Part shown: positions 42,969 through 52,054 of the stretch, piece after piece
Layout: the number at the start of each line of letters is the position of its first letter
Numbering within the stretch: position 1 is the stretch's first letter
From: Marinomonas sp. CT5
GTDB taxonomy: Bacteria; Pseudomonadota; Gammaproteobacteria; Pseudomonadales; Marinomonadaceae
Direction of reading: 5' to 3'
Length of the DNA: 64,000 nt
Assembly (NCBI RefSeq): GCF_018336975.1
Contig: NZ_CP025572.1
Coordinates: forward strand, 2,711,111 to 2,775,110
Translations under genes and position numbers: made by a program
Notes under the pieces: generated by a model
Databases searched by the model: none
Told to the model about the DNA's origin: nothing
Seen by the model: only the letters and a program-made list of their open reading frames with translations

Positions 42969-43843
42969 TCCTTCACTTTTTTTGCGTTTGCGCCATGTCG
43001 CTGAAAAAATGCATTCATATCTTGGGCAATTGGCGCCTTGCTCTTAAAGAACCACATTAGGCTTGAAACCATTTCTACATGGTCTACGCCTTCATATACC
43101 TTGCTCTCAACTTGCCCTTTCTCTGTCTGTATTTTATCGATCAGCTTATCCATGTTGCTTTTGTAGACAATTTCATCATCGGCTCCCCACAGAAGTAACA
43201 TTGGAGGCTCCGTACCATCGATAAAAGTAGGAACTTGCATATTGGGGTAGTTTTCAGGCGGCCCAAACATATCTTTATAATCTTCTTCCCTCGGCACAAA
43301 ATCGTAGGGACCGGACAGACCCGCAAAGCCCTTAATAATTGAGGGAGACAATCCATTTGCTTCCAAATAATGTTTATCGGCGGTGACCAAAGCACCAATG
43401 TGAGCACCAGCAGAATGACCGGCTACGTATAAGCGCTCCGGATCACCTTGATATTCGGCAATATGACGATAGGTCCAAGCGACCGCTTTCGCCCCATCTT
43501 CAACAAAGGTAGGGAATTTGACTTGTGGATACTTGCTGTAATCGGCAATAACCGTCACATAACCTTGCTTTGCAAACAGCTCACCCACAAAAGGATACAT
43601 GTCTTTTGAACCGTCTTTCCAGCTTCCGCCATAGAAGAAGACAATGACTGGCTTGGATTCTTGCGTCTCATTAGGAAACACATAAATGTCGAGTTTCTGC
43701 CACTTCTTCGCCCCATAGGCTATGTCTTTTGTAGATTTAGTATCACTAAAATGACTTGGTAAGTTGGCGACTTCAATACCTACTTTGGTACAGGCCGCCA
43801 GTAGCAAAGAGCTTAGCGCGACACCTATTTTTTTTACGCCCAA
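42965..43843 (-). CDS. Alpha/beta-hydrolase lipoprotein (HSL/BD-FAE-like esterase)
   Basis: A 292-residue lipoprotein with lipobox LLLAAC (Cys18). The oxyanion-hole motif FFYGGSWKDG, the nucleophile Ser in VAGHSAGAHIGA, the Asp in LLLWGADDEIVY and the His in EGVDHVEMVS give a complete carboxylesterase triad of the BD-FAE/kynurenine formamidase-like group. It acts at the inner or outer membrane, facing the periplasm. Substrate is unknown. It converges on the WYL gene with a 4-bp overlap. Confidence 0.87.
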   Translation of the reverse strand: MGVKKIGVALSSLLLAACTKVGIEVANLPSHFSDTKSTKDIAYGAKKWQKLDIYVFPNETQESKPVIVFFYGGSWKDGSKDMYPFVGELFAKQGYVTVIADYSKYPQVKFPTFVEDGAKAVAWTYRHIAEYQGDPERLYVAGHSAGAHIGALVTADKHYLEANGLSPSIIKGFAGLSGPYDFVPREEDYKDMFGPPENYPNMQVPTFIDGTEPPMLLLWGADDEIVYKSNMDKLIDKIQTEKGQVESKVYEGVDHVEMVSSLMWFFKSKAPIAQDMNAFFQRHGANAKKVKD

Positions 43844-44030
43844 GACGGTCTCCTTATTTCGTTTACATTGAGCACATAGTTATTTACTACGAAGACAACA
43901 GGAAAGAAGATCACAATTTTTTGAAATTTTTAAAGCTGCCCTTTGCTTTGCTGACCTCCTTACTTTATTTTCATAAAGAAAAGTCACACGACACACAACA
44001 ATAACAATTGACTAACATCAGGTAGGACTC

Positions 44031-45407
44031 ATGAAGGATATCATTGCGCAATTAACGGATGCACTTGGAAAAAACACGCTTATCTCAGGCTCTTCGATTA
44101 GTGATAAATACAAAACCGATTGGAGTGGCGTTGCAGGCTCTTTACCTATTGCTCTTATTCGAGCTTCTTCAACAGAAGACGTCGCCAACACATTAAAAAT
44201 CTGCAATGAAAATAAACAGCCTGTGGTCATTCAAGGCGGCCTCACCGGTATTAGCGGTGGCGCTGTACCGCAACACAACGAAATCGCCATTTCATTAGAA
44301 AGAATGTCTGGCGTTATCGAAATAGACACAGACTCAATGACCATTACCGCTCACGCGGGAACCCCTCTCCAAGTTCTCCAAGAAGCCGCAGAAGAAGTAG
44401 GACTCTGTTTACCCTTAGATATGGGATCACGTGGCACTTGTACGGCTGGCGGTGTCGTTTCTACCAACGCAGGTGGTAATCAAGTTATTCGCTATGGTTC
44501 AACCCGAGCCTTGGTACTTGGTTTAGAAGCCGTGCTTCCTGATGGCACCGTTATCAGCGCTCTCAACAAGATGCTGAAAAACAATGCGGGATTCGACCTT
44601 AAACATTTATTTATCGGCTCTGAAGGCACATTGGGGATTGTCACTAAAGTCGTGATGCGACTTTTTCCAAAAGCGAACGCCGTTCAAACGGCTTTGTGCG
44701 CTTTATCGAATTTTTCCGATGTGCTCGCATTACTCAAAAAAAGCTATTCCGAATTAGGTGATGGCATCACCTCTTTTGAAGTCATGTGGGCCAATTACTT
44801 TGATGAAGTCATTGATACGGTTGAGCAAGCCAGCAGTCCTTTTCAAGAGAAACATGCTTTTTACGCTCTGATCGAATACCAAGGGCGAGACCATGAACAG
44901 GATAATGAAACCTTCTCAAGGGTACTGTTCGAAGCCATGGAAGCGGAATTAGTTTCTGATGCCGTGGTTGCCCAGTCCGCTAAACAAACGGCTTCATTCT
45001 GGCAGATCCGTGACGGCATAGGTGAACTTCTTGCCACCATGGGTCCTGTGGTTAATACCGATATCAGTGTACCAATCAGCCAAATGGAAAACTTTGTAGA
45101 ACAACTAGAATCATCACTCTATGAAGCCTTTTCGGATATCAAACTGCGTATTTTTGGTCATATCGGCGATAGTAACTTGCACCTTTGCGCTGGAACCGGA
45201 TCTGCTGAGGACCTAGACGCTATCTCGGCAAATATAATGGCGATGACAGGGCAATTTAAAGGCTCGGTTTCAGCGGAGCATGGTATCGGAGTCTTAAAGA
45301 GAAAGTACTTACACTACTCAAGAACGCCAGAAGAAATTGCCCTCATGCGAGCGTTAAAAAACACCATGGACCCGAATGGGATTTTAAATGCAGGTAGAGT
45401 TATTTAA
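44031..45407 (+). CDS. FAD-binding 2-hydroxyacid dehydrogenase (GlcD/D2HGDH type)
   Basis: A 458-residue flavoprotein. The FAD-binding_4 domain has VIQGGLTGISGGAVPQ and DMGSRGTCTAGGVVSTNAGG, and the FAD-oxidase C-terminal domain has RIFGHIGDSNLHLCAG with metal-binding His residues and VSAEHGIGVLKRKYL. This is the pattern of D-2-hydroxyglutarate, D-lactate (cytochrome) and glycolate dehydrogenases. The exact substrate cannot be told; no glcE/glcF-type partners are adjacent. A terminator follows. Confidence 0.88.
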   Translation: MKDIIAQLTDALGKNTLISGSSISDKYKTDWSGVAGSLPIALIRASSTEDVANTLKICNENKQPVVIQGGLTGISGGAVPQHNEIAISLERMSGVIEIDTDSMTITAHAGTPLQVLQEAAEEVGLCLPLDMGSRGTCTAGGVVSTNAGGNQVIRYGSTRALVLGLEAVLPDGTVISALNKMLKNNAGFDLKHLFIGSEGTLGIVTKVVMRLFPKANAVQTALCALSNFSDVLALLKKSYSELGDGITSFEVMWANYFDEVIDTVEQASSPFQEKHAFYALIEYQGRDHEQDNETFSRVLFEAMEAELVSDAVVAQSAKQTASFWQIRDGIGELLATMGPVVNTDISVPISQMENFVEQLESSLYEAFSDIKLRIFGHIGDSNLHLCAGTGSAEDLDAISANIMAMTGQFKGSVSAEHGIGVLKRKYLHYSRTPEEIALMRALKNTMDPNGILNAGRVI

Positions 45408-45434
45408 CTCCTCTCATTAACGTATTTCAAAAAC

Positions 45435-45462
45435 AAAAAAGCCGCTCGTGAGAGCGGCTTTT
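45435..45462 (+). terminator. Rho-independent terminator
   Basis: GCCGCTC (45441-45447) pairs with GAGCGGC (45452-45458), flanked by six A and a short T-run. It lies between the convergent oxidase and purU genes and may serve both. Confidence 0.88.
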
Positions 45463-45487
45463 ACCAACCTTCTTCTAAGTCGTCAGG

Positions 45488-46354
45488 TTACCCACCAAAT
45501 ACGACCGTACGCTTGCCATTTAAAAACACACGTTTTTCAACATGACATTTCACAGCATTAAACAAAGTAACACGTTCGATGTCTTGGCCTTTAGCGATAA
45601 GGTCTTCAACGTAATGAGCATGGTTAACTACTTGAATACCTTGGGAGATAATCGGGCCTTCATCCAAATCATTATTAACATAATGAGCTGTCGCACCAAC
45701 CATTTTCACGCCTTTCTCCCATGCTTGGTGATAAGGTCGAGCGCCTTTAAAACCAGGCAATAAAGAGTGGTGAATATTAATGGCGCGGCCATCTAGATAT
45801 TCACACATCCCCGGTGAAAGCACTTGCATATAGCGCGCTAGCACGACTAATTCGGTATCGTATTGCTCAATTAATTCTCGCACTTGCGCTTCTTGTTCAA
45901 GCTTAGTCTCAGCGGTAATCGGCAAATGGTAATACGGAATACCATGCCATTTCGCAAGATCCTCCAAATCAGGGTGATTTGAGATGATAACAGTAACATC
46001 AATGTTCAATTGACCAGTACGAAAACGATACAGTAAATCGTTCAAACAATGGTCATACTTGGACACCATAATAGCGACTTTTGGCTTATGATTCGGAGCA
46101 GTTAGCGACCAATCCATTGAAAATTCAGCAGCACGTTCGGTAAAACCTTCTTTAAACGTTTCTTCATTGAAATCAGTATCTTGCGGCAGGAATTCTATGC
46201 GAATAAAAAAACGACCGGATTCTCTGTCGTCAAAGGAATGAATCTCATCTACATAATTACCAGCTTGCGCCATATATCGAGTTACTACATCAACGGTTCC
46301 AATAATACTTGGGCAGCTGGCAGTAAAAATCCAAGGAGCGGTTTTTGATTTCAT
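45488..46354 (-). CDS. purU: Formyltetrahydrofolate deformylase
   Basis: A 288-residue enzyme that hydrolyses 10-formyl-THF to formate and THF. An N-terminal ACT domain (APWIFTASCPSIIGTVDVVT) is followed by a formyltransferase-type domain with INIHHSLLPGFKGARPYHQA, the catalytic His in GATAHYVNNDLDEGPI and the Asp two turns on. It is the last gene of the sarcosine oxidase strand, about 100 bp after soxG. Sarcosine oxidation loads THF with one-carbon units, and PurU can release them as formate to regenerate free THF. Confidence 0.93.
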   Translation of the reverse strand: MKSKTAPWIFTASCPSIIGTVDVVTRYMAQAGNYVDEIHSFDDRESGRFFIRIEFLPQDTDFNEETFKEGFTERAAEFSMDWSLTAPNHKPKVAIMVSKYDHCLNDLLYRFRTGQLNIDVTVIISNHPDLEDLAKWHGIPYYHLPITAETKLEQEAQVRELIEQYDTELVVLARYMQVLSPGMCEYLDGRAINIHHSLLPGFKGARPYHQAWEKGVKMVGATAHYVNNDLDEGPIISQGIQVVNHAHYVEDLIAKGQDIERVTLFNAVKCHVEKRVFLNGKRTVVFGG

Positions 46355-46456
46355 ACAATAGTCTCTTATTATATTAGGCTTTTTACTTCAAAATGAGGTT
46401 GGCCACAAAAAGTGGCCAACCAAAACAGTGAAATAAAGCAAGTGGATGAGAAGGAA

Positions 46457-47110
46457 TTAAGCTTTTACTACTAGACCGTATTCACGACTTGCGTCCTGAA
46501 TCCACAACCATAAGTAGTCAGCAAAACTACGGCGCACCACTAATTCAAACTTGTCATCTGCTAGACGACAAATCATCGCACTACTTTTAGCAAATACCGT
46601 CGATACAACCTTGCCAACAGGAAACTCTGTTGGATACAAGTCCACGCTGGTAGACTTTTTCAGCATGTTAACAACTTGACTACCTGAAACATCGTATATC
46701 GTCGTACCACCACTGATATTCACTAAGGCATAGTGGCCTGGTAACGTCTCTTGAAAACGACTCTCCAATTCAAACGCCTGATCACCAGCAACGATAATTA
46801 GCCATTCATCAGGAGAAATCCAACGAACAGACACCTTATCTGTTGTTACTGAAGTCAGAGGCTCCATTGGCAAAGCCACGCCAAGCAGTGACTCAATTAC
46901 TGATTTTTGTTCATCAGATGGCACACAACGCAAAGTGAGCAAGCCCATAAGTTTACGCTCATGGAAATACACCCCACCTTCTTGTGGCCCTTTCTTAGCC
47001 ATAGTAGCGAGATCAGAGTGATGCAGTGGACTTTCACCTGCAATAGTTGCGTCTGGAAGTTGGTTTGTTACCAACTTCCCTTCCATTGCTCCTAACGTGA
47101 CATCAGACAT
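46457..47110 (-). CDS. soxG: Sarcosine oxidase, gamma subunit
   Basis: A 217-residue subunit of heterotetrameric sarcosine oxidase, with a GcvT-like fold. Characteristic regions are SVRWISPDEWLIIVAGDQAFELE, ALVNISGGTTIYDVSGSQV and ICRLADDKFELVVRRSFADYLWLW (each in parts). Its start overlaps the soxA stop by 8 bp, so translation is coupled. It completes the B-D-A-G gene order. Confidence 0.9.
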   Translation of the reverse strand: MSDVTLGAMEGKLVTNQLPDATIAGESPLHHSDLATMAKKGPQEGGVYFHERKLMGLLTLRCVPSDEQKSVIESLLGVALPMEPLTSVTTDKVSVRWISPDEWLIIVAGDQAFELESRFQETLPGHYALVNISGGTTIYDVSGSQVVNMLKKSTSVDLYPTEFPVGKVVSTVFAKSSAMICRLADDKFELVVRRSFADYLWLWIQDASREYGLVVKA

Positions 47111-50100
47111 TTTGACGCTCCCCTTTTGGATCTAAGAATACTGGGCTACAAATTTCAGCTTCAATTACGCGACCATCAACCAATGGATAAAAGACTTTTT
47201 CACCCATTTTGTTGTGTCCACCTTTAACGAATCCCATTGCTACCGAACGATTTAAATTTGCACTCCAGTAACTGGAAGTAACATGACCAACCATTGGCAT
47301 AGGAATCGGCGCTTTAGGATCAAGAACGCCTTGCGCGCCCTCCGGCAATACTACGTTTGGATCAACTGTCTTCAAACCTACCAGTTGCTTACGGTCAGCT
47401 CGAACACAATCTTCACGTTGCATACCGCGCTTACCAATAAAGCTAAATGGCTTCTGCATAGACACAGCCCAAGGCATGCCTAGATCAAATGGATGAACAG
47501 AGCCATCGGTATCTTGACCTGCAATAATAAAGCCTTTCTCCGCACGTAATATATGCATGGTTTCTGTGCCGTAAGGTGTCAAATTAAACTCAGCACCTTT
47601 TTCAAACAGTTCTTTCCAAACATGTAAGCCGTAGTTGGCTTGTACGTTGATTTCAAAAGACAGTTCGCCTGTAAAAGAAATACGGAACACTCGAGCTGGT
47701 ACACCCGCGACCGTCATAGCCTTCCAATCCATAAAAGCCATGTTTTCTTTGGAAACATCATAATCAGTCAGTTTTTCTAGTAACTTGCGGCTATTTGGAC
47801 CAGAAATGGTCATAGTTGACCAGTGATCTGTCACACTATTGAAATACACTTCCAATTCAGGCCATTCAGTTTGATGATAAATTTCTAACCAAGAAAGAAC
47901 ACGAGCCGCGCCACCTGATGTCGTTGTCATCAAGAAATGGTTTTCCGCCAAACATGACGTCACACCATCGTCAAACACCATGCCATCTTCACCACACATC
48001 AAACCATAACGACATTTACCTACTGGTAATTTCGCCCAAGCGTTTGTGTAGACACGACCTAGGAATTCACGTGCATCTTTACCTTGAATATCAATTTTAC
48101 CCAAAGTAGAAGCATCCAAAATACCAACGGATTCACGAGTCGCTAAACACTCGCGATCCAATGCTTGCTGCATTGTTTCGTTACCTTGAGGATAGTACCA
48201 AGGACGTTTCCATTGACCCACATCCTCAAATTTCGCACCTCGTTCAACATGCCAAGCATGCATTGCCGTGTAACGCTCTGGATCAAACAACTCGCCACAA
48301 TCACGGCCAGCAATGACACCAAAGGTTACTGGTGTATAGTTAGGGCGGAATATCGTTGTGCCAGTTTCTGGTATTGATTGCTTCAAAGCTTTTGCCGCAA
48401 TGGCCATACCATTAATATTGCCAAGCTTACCTTGATCAGTACCAAAGCCCATCGCGGTATAGCGTTTAACGTGTTCAATGGACTCAAAACCTTCACGACA
48501 TGCTAATTCAATGCCTGATGCGGTTACGTCATTTTGATAATCGACAAACTGCTTAGGCGCCTGTGATGTTGGCTTAGTGTGAGGAATATGAAACAAAGCC
48601 ATGGCTTTGCTTTCTTCAATTACTTCTGTTTCGGGAAGCATTGTTTCTTGTGCTTCTAATCCTAAATGAGACAAAGCATCCAAAGCGGCCTTTAAACCTT
48701 CTTCTAAAGCTTGCTTAGTATCAAATGAGCCATTGATAGCACCAGCTGTTAATTGCTTCTGAAGCGTTTTTCCAGGAGTAAAGCCAAGGATATCCTCATT
48801 CCATACTGGACGTGCGCCTGTATGACATGACAAGTGAATAACAGGACTCCAACCACCTGATGAGGCAACTGTGTCAGCAGATAACTTAGCAATAGCACCA
48901 ACAATCGCATCGCCCTCTTCATTCAATGGCGCAACGGAAACACCAGTCACACGTTTACTGCCTTGAACATCAATGACACCGGAGCCAACCATAATACTAA
49001 TGCCACGCTCACGCGCCGCATCAACAAAAGTACCCTGAGGATTTTTACGAGAGTCGACAATGGCTACTACATTACGACCAGCATCATGCCAATCCAATGC
49101 CGTACGATATGCGTTATCGTTAGAAGTCATTAATACCAATTCATTACCAGGCACAACACCATAACGATTAATGTAAGTAGAAACGGCATTAGCCACCATA
49201 CAGCCAGGAACATCATTGTTACCAAAAACAAGAGGACGTTCATGGGCACCTGTAGCCAAAACAACCCATTTAGCACGCACGTGATGTAAGCGCTGAGCAA
49301 CCTGACCGTTAGGTGCACGATCGGCAAACTGATCAGTACAATGCTGCTGAATAGTTAAAAAGTTATGGTCGTGATAGCCGTTCGCCTGCGAATTTGGCAA
49401 CATTAATACATTATCAAACCCAGCCAATTCGTTAACGGTTTCAGCCACCCATTCCGTTGCAGGCTTACCGTTAAGTGTTTCTTTACTGCTTAATAAACTT
49501 CCACCAAATTCACTTTGCTCATCAGCAATAATTACCCGCGCACCAGCTCGTGCAGCAGTTAAAGCCGCAGTCAAACCTGCAGGACCCGCACCAACCACCA
49601 TCACATCACAGTGCTGGTTCATTTTATCGTATATATCTGGGTCATTTTCTTTTGGAGATCGACCAAGACCTGCCGCTTTACGAATATAAGACTCGTACGT
49701 TTCCCACATGGATTTTGGGTACATAAAAGTCTTGTAGTAAAAGCCCGGCGGCATCATTTTCCCACCGAATTTGCCGATGTACCCCATCAGGTCAGTTTCA
49801 ACACTCGGCCAACCGTTTGTTGAACCAGCAACTAGACCCTCATACAGCGACTGTTGAGTTGCACGCACGTTTGGAATTTGTGTCGCTTCGGTCGCACCAA
49901 TTTGCATAATCGCATTTGGCTCTTCTGCTCCCGCTGCAACAATGCCACGTGGACGACTGTATTTAAAACTACGGCCGACAATATCAACCTTATTAGCCAA
50001 CAAAGCAGACGCAAGTGTGTCGCCAGCGAACCCTTTGTACTTTTTCCCATTGTAGGTAAAAGTCAGCGTTTTGGAGCGATCGATACGGCCGCCATTTTGA

Positions 50101-50120
50101 AGACGATTCTTCTGAGTCAT
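47103..50120 (-). CDS. soxA: Sarcosine oxidase, alpha subunit
   Basis: A 1005-residue subunit. The N-terminus is a ferredoxin-fold region (FTYNGKKYKGFAGDTLASAL), then an NAD-binding dinucleotide fold with GAGPAG at residues 177-182 and a disulfide-oxidoreductase-like body. The C-terminal about 390 residues form an aminomethyltransferase (GcvT-like) domain that binds tetrahydrofolate (ISGPNSRKLLEKLTDYDVSK, FIIAGQDTDGSVHPFDLG). The complex oxidises sarcosine to glycine and transfers the methyl carbon to THF. AAGGAGCGGATCA precedes the start; soxD ends 11 bp upstream. Confidence 0.95.
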   Translation of the reverse strand: MTQKNRLQNGGRIDRSKTLTFTYNGKKYKGFAGDTLASALLANKVDIVGRSFKYSRPRGIVAAGAEEPNAIMQIGATEATQIPNVRATQQSLYEGLVAGSTNGWPSVETDLMGYIGKFGGKMMPPGFYYKTFMYPKSMWETYESYIRKAAGLGRSPKENDPDIYDKMNQHCDVMVVGAGPAGLTAALTAARAGARVIIADEQSEFGGSLLSSKETLNGKPATEWVAETVNELAGFDNVLMLPNSQANGYHDHNFLTIQQHCTDQFADRAPNGQVAQRLHHVRAKWVVLATGAHERPLVFGNNDVPGCMVANAVSTYINRYGVVPGNELVLMTSNDNAYRTALDWHDAGRNVVAIVDSRKNPQGTFVDAARERGISIMVGSGVIDVQGSKRVTGVSVAPLNEEGDAIVGAIAKLSADTVASSGGWSPVIHLSCHTGARPVWNEDILGFTPGKTLQKQLTAGAINGSFDTKQALEEGLKAALDALSHLGLEAQETMLPETEVIEESKAMALFHIPHTKPTSQAPKQFVDYQNDVTASGIELACREGFESIEHVKRYTAMGFGTDQGKLGNINGMAIAAKALKQSIPETGTTIFRPNYTPVTFGVIAGRDCGELFDPERYTAMHAWHVERGAKFEDVGQWKRPWYYPQGNETMQQALDRECLATRESVGILDASTLGKIDIQGKDAREFLGRVYTNAWAKLPVGKCRYGLMCGEDGMVFDDGVTSCLAENHFLMTTTSGGAARVLSWLEIYHQTEWPELEVYFNSVTDHWSTMTISGPNSRKLLEKLTDYDVSKENMAFMDWKAMTVAGVPARVFRISFTGELSFEINVQANYGLHVWKELFEKGAEFNLTPYGTETMHILRAEKGFIIAGQDTDGSVHPFDLGMPWAVSMQKPFSFIGKRGMQREDCVRADRKQLVGLKTVDPNVVLPEGAQGVLDPKAPIPMPMVGHVTSSYWSANLNRSVAMGFVKGGHNKMGEKVFYPLVDGRVIEAEICSPVFLDPKGERQNV

Positions 50121-50131
50121 TGATCCGCTCC

Positions 50132-50431
50132 TTACTTACTCTGAGTTGCGTTGGCCACAACAGAAGGCTTTTCGCCAACTTTGTAGACTTCTTTAATTTC
50201 GTAAGTTTGGGTGTCACGAGTAATATTAAAATACTTACGACAACCTACCGCATGCACCCAAAGTTCATGGTGTATTCCTCTAGGATTCGAACGGAAATAC
50301 AAAAACTCCCCCCATTCTTTATCCGAACAATTATCTGGATCGACCGGACGAGAAATGTGTGCTTGTCCTGCTGCGTGAAATTCATTTTCTTCACGGTATT
50401 CGCAACAATGCGGGCAATATATATGAAACAT
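50132..50431 (-). CDS. soxD: Sarcosine oxidase, delta subunit
   Basis: A 99-residue subunit with the zinc-binding start MFHIYCPHCCEYREENEFH and the conserved centre HISRPVDPDNCSDKEWGEFLY in two parts, then NPRGIHHELWVHAVGCRKYFN. These Cys/His residues coordinate zinc in the heterotetramer. It lies between soxB (15 bp) and soxA (11 bp). Confidence 0.94.
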   Translation of the reverse strand: MFHIYCPHCCEYREENEFHAAGQAHISRPVDPDNCSDKEWGEFLYFRSNPRGIHHELWVHAVGCRKYFNITRDTQTYEIKEVYKVGEKPSVVANATQSK

Positions 50432-50446
50432 GATTAACTCTCCCGA

Positions 50447-51700
50447 TTAATGCGCTACACCAGCAGCGCCGTGTTCATCGATCAGCGCGCCGTCATGGAA
50501 ACGGAACATAGAAAAAGGTTTAGCCAACTCATGCATTTCGCCTTTCGCCAAAGACGCAGCAAATACATGACCTGACCCAGGCGTTGCTTTAAAGCCACCC
50601 GTTCCCCAACCACAGTTAAAAAACAAGTTTTTCACTGGTGTCTCACTAATGATTGGACAAGCATCAGGACACGTATCAACAATACCGCCCCACTGACGAT
50701 TCATGCGCACACGACTAAAAATAGGGAACATTTCCACTATCGCTTGTATGGTATGCTCAATAGTCGTGTAAGAACCACGTTGACCATAGCCGTTATAGCC
50801 GTCAATCCCGGCACCAATAACCAAGTCACCTTTATCTGACTGTGACGCATAACCATGCACTTGGTTGGACATAACCACAGTATCAAGAATTGGTTTAATT
50901 GGTTCAGATACCAAAGCCTGTAAAGGGTGAGACTCCAATGGCAATTCAAAGCCGCCCATTTTTGCCAACACACTGGAATTACCAGCAACAACACAGCCTA
51001 CTTTGTCCGCGCGTATTTCACCGTAACGACCAGTACGAACACCAACGACAGTACCGTCTTCAATAATTAAATCTTCTACTTCGGTTTGCTGAATTAAATC
51101 CACACCATGGGCATCAGCACCACGAGCAAATCCCCAAGCAACGGCATCATGACGAGCAACACCCGCACGTGGCTGCCAAGACGCTCCCATCACTGGGTAG
51201 CGAGCTCGATCTGAGCAATCTAATATAGGGACAATTTCTTGAACTTGTTTGGCATCTAGCACTTCACCATCAATACCGTTTAGACGGTTGGCGTTAACAC
51301 GACGCTCGATGTCACGCATGTCTTGCAAGGTATGCCCAAGGTTCAAACAACCACGTTGGGAGAACATGACGTTATAGTTCAAATCCTGTGACAGACCTTC
51401 CCATAATTTCATCGCATGTTCATATAAATGCGCGGCTTCATCCCATAAATAATTTGAGCGTACAATTGTTGTATTACGCGCCGTATTACCACCACCTAAA
51501 AAGCCTTTCTCGATTACAGCAACATTGGTGACGCCAAATTCTTTCGCTAAATAATAGGCTGTTGCCAGACCATGGCCACCGCCGCCCACAATAATCACAT
51601 CGTATTTCTTTTTAGGGGTTGGATTGCGCCATACCCGTTGCCAGTTCTCATGGTGGCTAAAACTGTGCTTTAACAACCCAAAGCCTGAATAATGCTGCAT
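50447..51700 (-). CDS. soxB: Sarcosine oxidase, beta subunit
   Basis: A 417-residue FAD-dependent DAO-family subunit carrying the oxidation site. The FAD dinucleotide motif GGGGHG is at residues 39-44 ([19 protein letters not shown]), and the family start [13 protein letters not shown] is present. The region [20 protein letters not shown] surrounds the substrate and covalent-flavin site. It is the first gene of the operon. The region upstream holds the probable promoter. Confidence 0.95.
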   Translation of the reverse strand: MQHYSGFGLLKHSFSHHENWQRVWRNPTPKKKYDVIIVGGGGHGLATAYYLAKEFGVTNVAVIEKGFLGGGNTARNTTIVRSNYLWDEAAHLYEHAMKLWEGLSQDLNYNVMFSQRGCLNLGHTLQDMRDIERRVNANRLNGIDGEVLDAKQVQEIVPILDCSDRARYPVMGASWQPRAGVARHDAVAWGFARGADAHGVDLIQQTEVEDLIIEDGTVVGVRTGRYGEIRADKVGCVVAGNSSVLAKMGGFELPLESHPLQALVSEPIKPILDTVVMSNQVHGYASQSDKGDLVIGAGIDGYNGYGQRGSYTTIEHTIQAIVEMFPIFSRVRMNRQWGGIVDTCPDACPIISETPVKNLFFNCGWGTGGFKATPGSGHVFAASLAKGEMHELAKPFSMFRFHDGALIDEHGAAGVAH

Positions 51701-52054
51701 CAGATCAGCTCCCTTACATAAATAATCGATTCAACGATTATCGTGGTGTGGTTAAAAAAAGGTTGTAACGCCACGGCCTGCCGAGGCGCCGTAGATTAAG
51801 CGTTCACCGTGATAATAGAGAGAAAGATTTCGCTCCTAATGCTTGGAAGCGTCCAGCGAATGACAATTTACGACAGAGGAGATGACGGCTTTGGATATGG
51901 TATAAAAAAGGAGGTAGCAAAAGACAAAATTTATCGTACAAAACGACCATTTTACTATGTCAGAAACAAAGGCTAATAAATTGAATTATCAGAGATTAAT
52001 CAATGTGAGAAGAAAGCGATTCTTCCTCCCTCTCACATTGATGGCATGAAAGCA
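51701..52054. promoter_or_regulatory. sox operon leader and GH3 3' flank, with a 10-bp-stem hairpin
   Basis: About 350 bp. CAATGTGAGA (52001-52010) and TCTCACATTG (52031-52040) form a perfect stem just past the GH3 stop; the minus-strand tail lacks a T-run. A second GC-rich stretch at 51760-51800 lies in the soxB leader. I see no riboswitch that I can name. Confidence 0.45.

Noticed and set aside
51740..51860. Possible glycine-type riboswitch upstream of soxB
   Set aside because: I could not build the conserved aptamer stems or find its signature sequence.
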